Of a DNA stretch of 64,000 bases, positions 1-8,066 are shown piece after piece. Source of the stretch: an uncultured Clostridia bacterium (GTDB lineage Bacteria > Bacillota > Clostridia > Christensenellales > Borkfalkiaceae); assembly GCA_934247225.1 (NCBI GenBank), contig CAKQJE010000011.1:1-64000 (forward strand). Direction: 5' to 3'. The position numbers and the translations under genes were made by a program. Under the pieces are notes generated by a model, which worked only from the letters and a program-made list of their open reading frames with translations, was not told the origin of the DNA and did no database searches. Position 1 is the stretch's first letter; each line of letters opens with the position of its first letter.

Positions 1-105
1 ATGGGGCATAGCGATTCGACGGTAACGCTCGAAGTTTACAGTCACTTTATTCCCGATACGCAAGAAAAGGTAGTTTTTGCGTTAAACAATATCTCGAAAA
101 AATGA
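1..105 (+). CDS. Tyrosine recombinase/integrase, C-terminal end (cut by window edge)
   Basis: The first 34 codons read through to TGA and give the C-terminus of a tyrosine recombinase. The segment starting GHSDSTVTLEVYSH matches the typical LGHS...T...VYSH block, in which the Tyr of VYSH is the nucleophile that attacks DNA. The rest of the gene lies outside the window, so the ATG at base 1 is not the start. The gene points toward the 3' end of a tRNA-Arg 220 bases away. An integrase next to a tRNA 3' end is the usual arrangement for an integrated element, so an element probably lies to the left. It could also be a chromosomal Xer-type remnant. Confidence 0.75.
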   Translation: MGHSDSTVTLEVYSHFIPDTQEKVVFALNNISKK

Positions 106-122
106 CCGCAAGTTTTTTTCGA

Positions 123-221
123 CGGGAATTTGCCGTTTCCCGCAAGCGGGAACTTTCGGCAAAAAATAAATGCCGAATTATTTTTGGTAAAACGGGAATT
201 TGCCGTTTCCCGCAAGCGGGA
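123..221. repeat. Two copies of a 29-bp hairpin-forming direct repeat
   Basis: Bases 123-151 and 193-221 are identical over 29 bp and lie 70 bp apart. Each contains CCCGC-AA-GCGGG, and each is followed by CGGCAA, which pairs with the TTGCCG at its start, so each copy folds into a two-tier stem-loop. They sit between the integrase stop and the tRNA. They may be integrase arm sites or tandem terminators; the sequence does not decide. Confidence 0.6.
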
Positions 222-286
222 GTCCTACGGCAAGAATACGGCTGACGCCGTATTGACGAACCATAGCTCGATTCGCGAGGGAGAAT

Positions 287-330
287 ACCAAAAAGGCGCA
301 GCCGCAATTTTGCGGCTGCGCCTTTTTGGT
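287..330. terminator. Bidirectional hairpin abutting the tRNA-Arg 3' end
   Basis: A perfect palindrome with 21-bp arms (287-307 and 310-330) and a 2-base loop. It has A and T runs, so it can terminate transcription both ways. Its right arm includes the CCA end of the tRNA. A further 7-bp match (TCGATTC at 268-274 and, on the other strand, 342-348) extends the symmetry into the T-loop of the tRNA. Confidence 0.75.
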
Positions 331-401
331 ACTCCCGACGGGAATCGAACCCATAACTAACCCTTAGGAGGGGTTTGTTATATCCATTTAACTACGGAAG
401 C
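327..401 (-). tRNA. tRNA-Arg (anticodon CCU)
   Basis: Read on the minus strand from 401, a full cloverleaf can be drawn. It has an acceptor GCTTCCG pairing with CGGGAGT (two G-U pairs), a four-base-pair D stem GTTA/TAAC, an anticodon stem AACCC/GGGTT with loop CTCCTAA, a T loop TTCGATT, discriminator A and an encoded CCA (327-329). The anticodon CCT reads AGG, hence arginine. The 3' end runs straight into a strong terminator hairpin. tRNA-Arg genes are common integration targets, and an integrase end lies nearby. Confidence 0.93.
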
Positions 402-652
402 GTTTTTTATTGAACGAAATATTTTGTAAACCGAAGTGTTTTATTATACAGGATTTTTACAACCCGAAATACATCGAAAATATATCGTAATTCGAATTGT
501 ACTATATTTTATCGAAGAAGTCAAATTTTTCTCGGCGGTTTTTAATTTCCGACGATATTTTTTGTCGACAGGACTTTCGTCCGGATACTCCGACCGAAAA
601 TATAACCGTAAAAAATATACCCATAAATAAATATACCGCAAGATATTTAAAT
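402..652. other. AT-rich spacer without a recognisable gene
   Basis: No reading frame here looks like a real protein; the small open frames have no plausible start context or family motif. A TATAAT on the minus strand (443-448) could be the -10 box of the tRNA gene, but no good -35 box lies 16-18 bases from it. Confidence 0.5.
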
Positions 653-685
653 CAGCCCGCGAGCCGTTTCCCGGCTCGCGGGCTG
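653..685. terminator. Intrinsic terminator of the pot operon
   Basis: 14-bp GC-rich inverted repeat (653-666 with 672-685) about 40 bases past the potD stop codon. On the minus strand it is followed by a T-rich stretch. It is the likely end of the xre-potABCD transcript. Confidence 0.75.
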
Positions 686-723
686 CAAATATTTAACATA
701 AAAAACCGGAAAAAGTCTTTTCG

Positions 724-2511
724 TCAGCGAATTCTTTCGCTTTTTACGAGTTTTCCGTAAACTTTGCGTTTACGATTGAACGTAATTCCGCGTTTTTTCA
801 AAATCGAATACACCACCAGACCTATAAGCACTACGCCGATAATAACGGGAATCGTGATAAGCATCGCCGTGGAAATATCTCCGACCTTAACGTCGCTCCA
901 CATTTTGTTGATATCTTTAAGTTCGCCGCGGGACAAAGTGGTCATAATGGCGCACCTGTCCACGGTCGATTTTTCGGGATACTGCGTCGTGAGCTGTCTG
1001 CCGATATTATCCGTCGAACTATACACGATAACTTTTCCGTCTTCCGTTTTGTATTCGTCCGAAATGTTATCGAAATAATAGGTGTAATCTATCGCGTAAG
1101 TAAGTCCGTTTTCCGCCGCTTCCTCAGGGTCGACGGTAAGTTCGTAAGTATCGAGCATTCTTTCGAACACGTCGTCGCCCGAAATCGGACTGACGTAACC
1201 GATATAATCCATATTCGAAATGGCGCATTCGGGATCGGAAACGAAATTAACGAAGAACTGCGCAAGTTCTTTGTTCGCGCCCTTAGGCATAACCCAGGCG
1301 TCGAACCAGATATTGCTCCCCTCTTCGGGGACGGCGTAATAAAGTTTCGCGCCTTCGTATTCGTCGGCGGTATCGAGCGTGTAAGCCGCGTCGCCCGACC
1401 AGGCGAAGTTTATCGCGATTTTGCCGGCAGCCATATCTTTCTTTCCGCTGTCAACCTCAAATCCGTAAACGTTATGTTTAAGCACTTTAAGGCTTTCGCT
1501 TACTTTATCCACCGTTTTTTCGTCGTCGTCGGGGAAAATTTCTCTTACGAGCGCAAGTTTATCCGCAGGAAGACCAAGCTCCGCGAATTCTTCCGAAAAA
1601 GGAGTGTTTACGTTGTTGAAAACTTTGATAAGAACAGCCTGATATTCTTCGTGCGAAAGTTCGCCGTTTTCCCAAAGTTCTTTAAGCCTTAAAAGCTTAT
1701 CGCCGTAAACTTTTCCGACGGCTAAGGCGTAAGTATCTCTTATACTGTCTTTAATCGTTCCGAGGTTTTTATAGTAAGCCTCCCACGGAAGACTCCACGT
1801 GTTCGCGCGGACGTAATTTTCGAGTTCTTCGCCCGAAAGAGCGATTTCGCCCTCTTCGTCTAAAAGTCCGCTTATATCGATATCGTCGTTTGTTTCGGCG
1901 AGCTTGACGGGGTTATAAATGAAGCCCATCGTTCCCCACATATAACAAACCGCGTATTCCGCCCACTTTTTCGTAACGCCCGAAACCATATTTTCCTCTT
2001 CTTTGGAATTGAAAAGGTCTTTGATGAAACCCGAAGCGTATTCGTTGTAATTTTCCACTTCGTCATAAACGATATCGCCGTTTTCGTCCTCGGATACGTC
2101 GAACGTTTCGAGCATATTCTCGTTTATCATTCTCTGTATCATATAATCGGACGGGCAAACGAGATCGTAAGCGTAAGTGTAACTTCCGTCTTTTCCTTTC
2201 TTTTTGGTAAGCTGCAATTCGTTGTACATATTTTCGAGCGTACCGAAAGTGGAATAATTAACCTTTACTTTTCTGCCGAAACGCTCGGTTGCGACTTCTT
2301 CGAACTTTTCGATGATATCGAAAGTTTCCCAATCTTCGTCGTACTCCGAAATATACTCTTCGGCGTTGTAAACGTTAAGTTCCAGAACGCCCGTATCTTT
2401 TCCGCCGTTTTCTCCCGCGGCTTCGGCATTCAGCCCGCGCGGAATAAACAACGAGAAGCAAAGAACGATCGCAAAAAGCGCGGCTATAAGCCGATTAACG
2501 CGCATTTTCAT
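724..2511 (-). CDS. potD: PotD-like spermidine/putrescine substrate-binding protein, C-terminally membrane anchored
   Basis: Extracellular binding protein expected to capture polyamines and hand them to PotBC. It is the last gene of potABCD and overlaps potC by 17 bases. The start at 2511 has an AAGGAGGG ribosome site. Residues 1-30 form a signal peptide without a convincing lipobox cysteine. The middle carries family-like segments (NFAWSGDAAYTLDTA, WFDAWVMPKGANK). At 595 residues it is far longer than typical PotD (about 350), with additional acidic helical sequence around residues 230-340. Near the C-terminus lies a hydrophobic helix (ITIPVIIGVVLIGLVVYSIL) followed by an Arg/Lys-rich tail, which suggests a C-terminal membrane anchor replacing the usual lipid anchor. 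Polyamine specificity is inferred from family and operon. Confidence 0.87.
   Translation of the reverse strand: MKMRVNRLIAALFAIVLCFSLFIPRGLNAEAAGENGGKDTGVLELNVYNAEEYISEYDEDWETFDIIEKFEEVATERFGRKVKVNYSTFGTLENMYNELQLTKKKGKDGSYTYAYDLVCPSDYMIQRMINENMLETFDVSEDENGDIVYDEVENYNEYASGFIKDLFNSKEEENMVSGVTKKWAEYAVCYMWGTMGFIYNPVKLAETNDDIDISGLLDEEGEIALSGEELENYVRANTWSLPWEAYYKNLGTIKDSIRDTYALAVGKVYGDKLLRLKELWENGELSHEEYQAVLIKVFNNVNTPFSEEFAELGLPADKLALVREIFPDDDEKTVDKVSESLKVLKHNVYGFEVDSGKKDMAAGKIAINFAWSGDAAYTLDTADEYEGAKLYYAVPEEGSNIWFDAWVMPKGANKELAQFFVNFVSDPECAISNMDYIGYVSPISGDDVFERMLDTYELTVDPEEAAENGLTYAIDYTYYFDNISDEYKTEDGKVIVYSSTDNIGRQLTTQYPEKSTVDRCAIMTTLSRGELKDINKMWSDVKVGDISTAMLITIPVIIGVVLIGLVVYSILKKRGITFNRKRKVYGKLVKSERIR
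2482..2500 (+). repeat. CTATAAG motif copy inside potD
   Basis: One of eight near-identical copies of CTATAAGYCGATTAWYG in the window. This one lies in the signal-peptide coding region of potD, at the potC-potD junction. Confidence 0.6.
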
Positions 2512-3301
2512 TCTTTTTAACCCTCCTTGAAGCGGCTACGTTCTGAACGACGAGGATCAGAACCATAAGCACGAATATAAGCGTGGAAAGCGCTCTGAGC
2601 GCAGGCACGGACGAGCCTTTTCCGCCTTTCGCGTAAGCGTCGAAAACGTAAGTCGAGATAGTGTCGAACGTCGGCGGGCGGGTGAAGGTCGTTATGATAT
2701 AATCGTCGAGCGAAAGGGTTACGGCAAGCATAAACCCGCTGAAAATTCCGGGAAGAATTTCGGGGAGAATGACCTTGAACAAAGCTTTCGTCGGGCTTGC
2801 GCCGAGATCGAGCGCGGCTTCGTAAAGATTTCCGTCGAGCTGTTTGAGCTTGGGAAGTACCGAAAGATAGACGAACGGGAAACAAAGCACGATATGCCCT
2901 ATCAGAAGCGAAGCGTAAGTTCTGCCGAAGGCGAACATCGTGCAGACGAGCGCGATCGAAATGGCGGTTACGATTTCCGCGTTGATAACGGGGATCTGCG
3001 TGAGCGCGTTCAAAGCCCCCTTAACTCTCTTTTTGGAATAAAACGTACCGATTGCGCCGATAGTTCCCAAAATCGTGGAACAAACGGACGCGAGAACGGC
3101 AAGCACGACGGTGTTTAAAACGGTCTGCATAATCGATTTATCGTTGAAAAGCTGTTTATAAAGCCCGAAACCCCACTCTTTCGACCAGATACCGATAGAG
3201 GGCGAGAGGTTGAACGAATAAATCGTGAGCAAAATTATCGGCGCGTAAATGAACGCGAGAGCCAAAGCAATATATGTGATTTTCAAAATCTTTTTTACCA
3301 T
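2495..3301 (-). CDS. potC: Spermidine/putrescine ABC transporter permease PotC
   Basis: One of two inner-membrane permeases that form the polyamine channel with PotB. Its 268 residues have about six transmembrane helices. The family EAA-type loop for contact with the ATPase is visible as YEAALDLGASPTKALFKVILPEILPGI at roughly residues 160-190 (EAA...G.........P). The N-terminal helix begins LKITYIALALAFIYAPIIL. It overlaps potB by 7 bases and potD by 17, so translation is probably coupled. Length is normal for PotC. Confidence 0.93.
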   Translation of the reverse strand: MVKKILKITYIALALAFIYAPIILLTIYSFNLSPSIGIWSKEWGFGLYKQLFNDKSIMQTVLNTVVLAVLASVCSTILGTIGAIGTFYSKKRVKGALNALTQIPVINAEIVTAISIALVCTMFAFGRTYASLLIGHIVLCFPFVYLSVLPKLKQLDGNLYEAALDLGASPTKALFKVILPEILPGIFSGFMLAVTLSLDDYIITTFTRPPTFDTISTYVFDAYAKGGKGSSVPALRALSTLIFVLMVLILVVQNVAASRRVKKNENAR

Positions 3302-4134
3302 AATCCGCCTCCTCTCGTGTTGACTTCTTCGTCCGAAAACTTACGCGTGATAAACATTGTTATAAATATAAGCACAAGCAAAATCATCGCTATCGCGGAA
3401 CCCGCGTGCCAATCGAACATAGTCGAGAATTGGTCTTCGATGAGTTTGCCGATAATGGTTACGTTGCCGTTGCCGAGCGTGTCGGAAACGACGTAACTCG
3501 TAGTCGTGGGCAGAAGAACCATAGTGATAGCAGAAACGATTCCCGGGGCGGACATAGGGATTACGACCTTGAAAAAGGTCTCCGCGCTTGTCGCGCCGAG
3601 ATCGGCGGAAGCTTCGAGAATGTTTTTATCGAGCTTTATAAGCACCGTGTAAAGCGGGAGAATGGTAAACGGCAAGTAGTCGTAAACCATACCGATAACG
3701 GTGTTTACCATGCTGAGTTTGCTCGATTTGTACATTCCGATTTTAAACAGCAATTCTTTCATTGCCGCCGTTCTTAAAACGAAGTTTATCCACATGGGAA
3801 GGATAAAAAGCATTAAAACCACGTTTTTCCATTTCATTTTCGAACGGGCGAGAATGTAAGCCACGGGATAAGCGACGAGAAGACAGATAACCGTCGTTAT
3901 GATCGCAAGCCCGAAACTGACGTAAATGGCGCGGATATTCGCCGAGCTTCCGAAAAAGTAAACGAAATTCTCAAACGAAAAGGAAAATTTCGTTATGTCG
4001 TTCGTCACGAGAGTTCCGTCCTCCACGGTGAACGCATACAAAACAATGAGAAGAAGCGGCAGAACCACAAACAGACCGATAAAGACGGCGTAAGGGATTC
4101 CGAGCTGCTTTCTCGAAAATTTCAAAGCCTTCAT
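3295..4134 (-). CDS. potB: Spermidine/putrescine ABC transporter permease PotB
   Basis: Partner permease of PotC. Its 279 residues include about six transmembrane helices, starting with GIPYAVFIGLFVVLPLLLIV. The ATPase-contact loop reads LEASADLGATSAETFFKVVIPMSAPGI. Immediately downstream of potA (1 base between stop and start) and overlapping potC, it belongs to a single polycistronic unit. Nothing is unusual in length or motif. Confidence 0.93.
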   Translation of the reverse strand: MKALKFSRKQLGIPYAVFIGLFVVLPLLLIVLYAFTVEDGTLVTNDITKFSFSFENFVYFFGSSANIRAIYVSFGLAIITTVICLLVAYPVAYILARSKMKWKNVVLMLFILPMWINFVLRTAAMKELLFKIGMYKSSKLSMVNTVIGMVYDYLPFTILPLYTVLIKLDKNILEASADLGATSAETFFKVVIPMSAPGIVSAITMVLLPTTTSYVVSDTLGNGNVTIIGKLIEDQFSTMFDWHAGSAIAMILLVLIFITMFITRKFSDEEVNTRGGGLW

Positions 4135-4135
4135 T

Positions 4136-5638
4136 TTACTTGTTCACCGCCTTAAGTCTGAGTTTAATTTTGTCTTTCGGAATCTTGACGGAAACTCTGT
4201 CGTTTTCGTTCCAGGTGTACTCGGTGTCGACGACGAAATCCTCTTCCTCGTCGTCCGTTCTGATAATGACCTGATAGTGGTCGCCTTTATAAACTATCTG
4301 AATGATCGTTCCGCAAGCGTCGCCGTCCTCGTCGTTATCGATAATTTCGATATCTTTAAGACCAACCTCAACGGATACGTCCACGTCCGTAAGGTCGATT
4401 TTCTCGCCGTCGGCGGTAATAAGATACCCCTCTTCGTCAAGGCGCGATCCCTCGTAAAGCTGAGTAACGTCGCATTCGAACTCGCCGTCCGCAAAGCAGA
4501 CGGTATTCCTCTTCGTGATATAACCGTCGTAACGGTTGCAATCGAATTCTTTCGCCATTATGTGGATATCGTCGGGTTTAATGATGACCGAGCATCTCTC
4601 GCCGACCTTTCTTTCCATGGTGTCCTGAATAACGATTTCGGTTTTTCCGACGACGAAAGTCATTTCGTAATGCACGCCTTTGAAAATGGACGAGACGATA
4701 ACGCCGTCCACCTGACCTTTGCCTTCGTCCACAAGGAAAACGTCCTCGGGGCGGACGACTACGTCCACCTTTTCGTTAAGCGGGAAATCGTCCACGCAAT
4801 CGAACACCTTGTTGATGAAACGGACTTTCATTTTGCCGACCATCGTGCCGGAGAAAATGTTGCTCTCGCCGATAAAGTCGGCAACGAAAGCGTTTTTCGG
4901 TTCGTTGTAAATATCCTTGGGCGTTCCGATCTGCTGAATGTTTCCGTCCTTCATAACGACGATCGTGTCGCTCATCGTAAGAGCTTCTTCCTGATCGTGC
5001 GTAACGTATATAAAGGTTATGCCGAGCTTTTTGTGCATTTCCTTAAGTTCGAGTTGCATGTCCTTTCTCATTTTAAGGTCGAGCGCGCCGAGAGGCTCGT
5101 CCAGAAGAAGAATTTCGGGTTCGTTGACGATTGCTCTCGCAATGGCTATTCTCTGCTGCTGTCCGCCCGAAAGAGTGGTTACGTCTCTTTTTTCGAATTC
5201 TTCGAGGTCGACGAGTTTTAAAACTCTCGAAACTTTCGCGTCGATTTCCTCTTTGGAAAGCTTCTGAACTTTCGTAACCGTTTTCCCGTTCGCGGTCTCG
5301 TAAGTATTTTTAAACCTTTTGAGTTTAAGCCCGAACGCGATATTGTCGTAAACGTTAAGGTGCGGGAAAAGCGCGTAACGCTGGAAAACCGTGTTTATCG
5401 GTCTTTCATAGGGCGGAACGTTCGTTATGTCCTTTCCGTTTAAAAGAATGGTTCCTTTCGTCGGCATTTCGAAGCCCGCGATCATACGGAGCGTCGTGGA
5501 CTTTCCGCAACCCGAAGGACCCAAAAGCGTGACGAATTCGCCTTTTCTCACGTAGAGATTCATATTCTCCACAGCCTGCTCGCCGTCGAAAATCTTTTCA
5601 ACGCCGATAAGTTCGATGATTTTTTCTTCTTTTTCCAT
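4136..5638 (-). CDS. potA: Spermidine/putrescine ABC transporter ATPase PotA with duplicated C-terminal TOBE-like region
   Basis: ATPase that drives polyamine import through PotBC. The start at 5638 is chosen because a GGAGAAAA ribosome site precedes it; an in-frame upstream start at 5686 would overlap the regulator gene. Walker A is GPSGCGKST, the signature LSGGQQQR and Walker B LLLDEPLGALD, followed by the switch His in VTHDQEEA. The protein is 500 residues, against about 350-380 for usual PotA. The excess is C-terminal. A first TOBE-like segment (VVVRPEDV...GVIVSSIFKGVHYEM) is followed about 110 residues later by a similar one (GTIIQIVYKGDHYQVII). The extra module may be regulatory; that is inference. 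Confidence 0.94.
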   Translation of the reverse strand: MEKEEKIIELIGVEKIFDGEQAVENMNLYVRKGEFVTLLGPSGCGKSTTLRMIAGFEMPTKGTILLNGKDITNVPPYERPINTVFQRYALFPHLNVYDNIAFGLKLKRFKNTYETANGKTVTKVQKLSKEEIDAKVSRVLKLVDLEEFEKRDVTTLSGGQQQRIAIARAIVNEPEILLLDEPLGALDLKMRKDMQLELKEMHKKLGITFIYVTHDQEEALTMSDTIVVMKDGNIQQIGTPKDIYNEPKNAFVADFIGESNIFSGTMVGKMKVRFINKVFDCVDDFPLNEKVDVVVRPEDVFLVDEGKGQVDGVIVSSIFKGVHYEMTFVVGKTEIVIQDTMERKVGERCSVIIKPDDIHIMAKEFDCNRYDGYITKRNTVCFADGEFECDVTQLYEGSRLDEEGYLITADGEKIDLTDVDVSVEVGLKDIEIIDNDEDGDACGTIIQIVYKGDHYQVIIRTDDEEEDFVVDTEYTWNENDRVSVKIPKDKIKLRLKAVNK

Positions 5639-5658
5639 TGTTTTTTCTCCGTTATCCG

Positions 5659-6192
5659 TCAAAAAGTGGGCGGGGTTGCGACCCATATGAATTTAGCCAC
5701 TCTGTCGGTGTTGTTTTCGATATAATGCTCTTTTAAAGCCGAATAATAAAAGCTTTCGCCCTTATTTACCTTGTATTTCTTGTTTCCGAGATGAACGATC
5801 ACGCTTCCCGAAAGGACGTAACCGAATTCCTCGCCCTCGTGCGGGACGTCGGGTTCTGTACTCTTTTTAGGCATAAGATCGACAAGCACGGGTTCCATTT
5901 CGTTTTTCTGGGAGTTCGGAACAAGCCAATTAAGCGTGTACTGCGCCGTTTCCTTTTCTATAAACTCCTGCTCCTTAAACACGATCTTTTCTTCGACTTC
6001 TTCGCTGAAAAAGTCTTTAAGATTGGTGCCGAGCGCGGACAAAATGTCCATAAGCGTGGCGATCGACGGGCTTGTAAGCTCGTTTTCCAACTGACTTATG
6101 TAACCTTTCGTCAGTTCGCATCTGTTTGCAAGCTCCTCCTGCGTGAGATCGCATTGCAATCGGAGCTGTTTTATCTTGTTTCCTATTTCCAT
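5659..6192 (-). CDS. XRE-family regulator with C-terminal cupin domain, probable regulator of the pot operon
   Basis: 177 residues. Residues 1-62 are a helix-turn-helix of the XRE/Cro type (IKQLRLQCDLTQEELANRCELTKGYISQLEN is its core), and residues about 105-175 form a small cupin barrel (EEFGYVLSGSVIVHLG). This architecture is that of PuuR-like regulators, several of which control polyamine uptake or breakdown. It is the first gene of the potABCD transcript, 20 bases before potA, behind a strong promoter and three operator-like repeats. Autoregulation and polyamine sensing by the cupin are inferred from the layout. Confidence 0.88.
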   Translation of the reverse strand: MEIGNKIKQLRLQCDLTQEELANRCELTKGYISQLENELTSPSIATLMDILSALGTNLKDFFSEEVEEKIVFKEQEFIEKETAQYTLNWLVPNSQKNEMEPVLVDLMPKKSTEPDVPHEGEEFGYVLSGSVIVHLGNKKYKVNKGESFYYSALKEHYIENNTDRVAKFIWVATPPTF

Positions 6193-6246
6193 CCTGCCAT
6201 CCTGCCTTATTTTTTATAATATGTTGTCTGGCATACTAAACAAAAA

Positions 6247-6325
6247 GTTTACAAAGGTTAGCAAATTTAAACGCAGAGTTTAACAAGGTTAGCAAATTTA
6301 AACTTTAAGTTTAGCAAAAGTAAAC
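6247..6325. promoter_or_regulatory. Operator array of the XRE-cupin/pot operon
   Basis: Two 26-bp repeats (6247-6272 and 6278-6303; one substitution and one shifted base apart) and a shorter third element (6309-6325). All start with GTTTA and end with TAAAC, so each is an interrupted palindrome. They fill the interval between the sigma-A promoter and the regulator start codon, the position expected for autorepression. Confidence 0.7.
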
Positions 6326-6336
6326 GCAACGGAGGC

Positions 6337-6366
6337 ATTATATACAAAAACCATAAGCGTTGTCAA
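6337..6366 (-). promoter_or_regulatory. Sigma-A promoter of xre-potABCD
   Basis: Minus-strand TTGACA (6361-6366), 18-base spacer, TATAAT (6337-6342). Both hexamers are consensus. The operator array begins just downstream. Confidence 0.85.
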
Positions 6367-6512
6367 CTGTTTTAACGCACATTCGACATTATTTTTTTTA
6401 TTATGTCGTAAAGGCGAAAATTTTAGCATAAAGATAGAATAAAAGTTCCTCTATTTCGACAATAAAAGACGAATTACCCGAGGGGCGCGATGGTATAATA
6501 AAGGAGCGTTGA

Positions 6513-7286
6513 ATGAAAGAAAAGAAGAAGTATATTTTGTCTCTTATCGCGGGGATTTCGGCGATAATAATCTGCGCGCTGTGCCTGTTTTGCAGCGGAG
6601 ATTACGTCGTTTACACCGCGGGAACAAAAAAGAGAAAACTCCCGATTTACGGGGTAAAAAGAGACGATAATTTCATTTCGATTTCTTTCGATTGCGCCTG
6701 GGGCGTGGATTACACCGACAAAATTCTCGACGCGCTCGATTTTTATAACGTTAAATGCACGTTTTTCGTCGTGCAGTTCTGGGCGGAGAAATACCCGGAA
6801 TACCTTAAAAAAATCGTAGAACGCGGACACGAGATCGGCACGCACTCGAAAACGCATCCGAAAATGTCGAAGCTTAACGAAGCGGAGATCGAAGAAGAGC
6901 TTAAAAGTTCGGTGAACGCGATAGAAAGCGTTACGGGCAAAAAAGTTACGCTTTTCCGTCCGCCGTTCGGAGACTACGACGACGAGGTGATTTCGGCAGC
7001 GGAAAAACAGGGGCTTTATACGATTCAGTGGAACGTCGACTCGCTGGATTGGAAAAATCTTTCCGCGGAAGATATCGCGACGAGAGTTTTGAAAAAAACT
7101 AAAAGCGGTTCGATAATTTTAATGCACAACAACGGGCTGCACACTCTCGAATCGCTCCCGCTTATTTTTTCGGCAACGCAACAAAAAGGGTTCGTTTATC
7201 GACCTATAAGCGAACTTATTTATACCGATGACTTTGAAATTACTCCCGATGGAACACAAATAAAAAAACTCGGAGAACAGCAATGA
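6513..7286 (+). CDS. Polysaccharide deacetylase (NodB fold), PdaB-like
   Basis: Zinc-dependent de-N-acetylase acting on cell-wall or spore polysaccharide outside the membrane. 257 residues with a signal anchor at about 8-30 (ILSLIAGISAIIICALCLF). NodB motifs appear in order: SFDCAWG (the aspartate motif, in the variant seen in PdaB-like spore proteins rather than TFDDG), HEIGTHSKTHP (zinc His pair), RPPFGDYDD, and LMHNN near the end. An AAAGGAG site precedes ATG 6513. It overlaps the next gene by 4 bases (ATGA). A link to sporulation is supported by the motif variant and by spoIVA elsewhere in the window, but is not proven. Confidence 0.88.
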   Translation: MKEKKKYILSLIAGISAIIICALCLFCSGDYVVYTAGTKKRKLPIYGVKRDDNFISISFDCAWGVDYTDKILDALDFYNVKCTFFVVQFWAEKYPEYLKKIVERGHEIGTHSKTHPKMSKLNEAEIEEELKSSVNAIESVTGKKVTLFRPPFGDYDDEVISAAEKQGLYTIQWNVDSLDWKNLSAEDIATRVLKKTKSGSIILMHNNGLHTLESLPLIFSATQQKGFVYRPISELIYTDDFEITPDGTQIKKLGEQQ

Positions 7287-7975
7287 ACATTGAAGAAAAA
7301 CAGAACAACAAAGTATTTATAAACGGCGTAATCGTGACGGAAGCTAAGTTTTCGCACGAGGTTTACGGCGAAGGATTTTACGAAATGGAAGTCAACGTCA
7401 AAAGACTTTCGGGTCAAGCCGACATCCTTCCCGTTACCGTTTCCGAAAGGCTTATCGAAACTCATAAGCTTTCGGTCGGATCCACGCTTTGCGCCGTCGG
7501 GCAGTTTCGGAGCTACAACAAGCTCGTGGACGGAAAAAGCAAGCTTATGCTCACCGTTTTCGTTCGCGAAATAGTTAGCGGCGAGGGTGCGAGAAACCCC
7601 AACAACGTGGTGCTTTCGGGTTATATCTGCAAGCCGCCCGTTTACAGAACGACGCCTTTTTCGAGAGAAATAGCCGACGTTTTAATCGCCGTCAACAGAG
7701 CTTACAACAAGTCCGATTATATCCCTTGCATCGCCTGGGGAAGAAACGCCCGCTTTGTGAAAAACTTAACCGTCGGGGAGAAAATCGCCGTTTCGGGAAG
7801 AATTCAAAGCAGAGAGTACGTCAAGAAATTTTCGGAGACGGAAAGCAAAACGCTCACCGCTTACGAAGTTTCGATCTGCCGTCTTGCGGCTTACGAAAAC
7901 GCGGACGCTTTCGATCTCGATCTCGAATTTAATTCCAACTTCATTCCTTCCGCCGTTCTGGCAGATTCGGTGTGA
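7283..7975 (+). CDS. Single-stranded DNA-binding protein with two OB folds
   Basis: 230 residues that read as two successive SSB-like OB domains. The first is about residues 8-95 (VFINGVIVTEAKF...VGSTLCAVGQFRSY), the second about 105-205 (VVLSGYICKPPVYRTTPF...IPCIAWGRNA...VGEKIAVSGRIQSREY). The second is close to classical bacterial SSB; the first is weaker. The chain ends ...FIPSAVLADSV and lacks the acidic tip (DDDIPF-type) by which canonical SSB recruits partners. It is translationally coupled to the deacetylase gene and followed by a terminator. It is therefore probably a specialised SSB paralogue rather than the replication SSB. Confidence 0.8.
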   Translation: MNIEEKQNNKVFINGVIVTEAKFSHEVYGEGFYEMEVNVKRLSGQADILPVTVSERLIETHKLSVGSTLCAVGQFRSYNKLVDGKSKLMLTVFVREIVSGEGARNPNNVVLSGYICKPPVYRTTPFSREIADVLIAVNRAYNKSDYIPCIAWGRNARFVKNLTVGEKIAVSGRIQSREYVKKFSETESKTLTAYEVSICRLAAYENADAFDLDLEFNSNFIPSAVLADSV

Positions 7976-7991
7976 GATATAAAAGCAACAA

Positions 7992-8016
7992 AAAGAGTCC
8001 TGAAAACGGACTCTTT
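7992..8016 (+). terminator. Intrinsic terminator after the SSB-like gene
   Basis: AAAGAGTCC and GGACTCTTT with a 7-base loop, followed by a T-rich run, 17 bases past the stop codon. Confidence 0.8.
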
Positions 8017-8066
8017 ATTTATTTTCGGAAGAATTGCGGCGCGCGCACATATTTGCGTTTTTGCGC

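Noticed and set aside
4277..5221. Plus-strand open frame of 314 codons
   Set aside because: It is the antisense shadow of potA, whose motifs and operon position are certain; the frame has no domain or ribosome site.
6494..6499. TATAAT upstream of the polysaccharide deacetylase
   Set aside because: It lies 14 bases before the start codon, so the transcript would begin inside the ribosome site; no -35 box fits.
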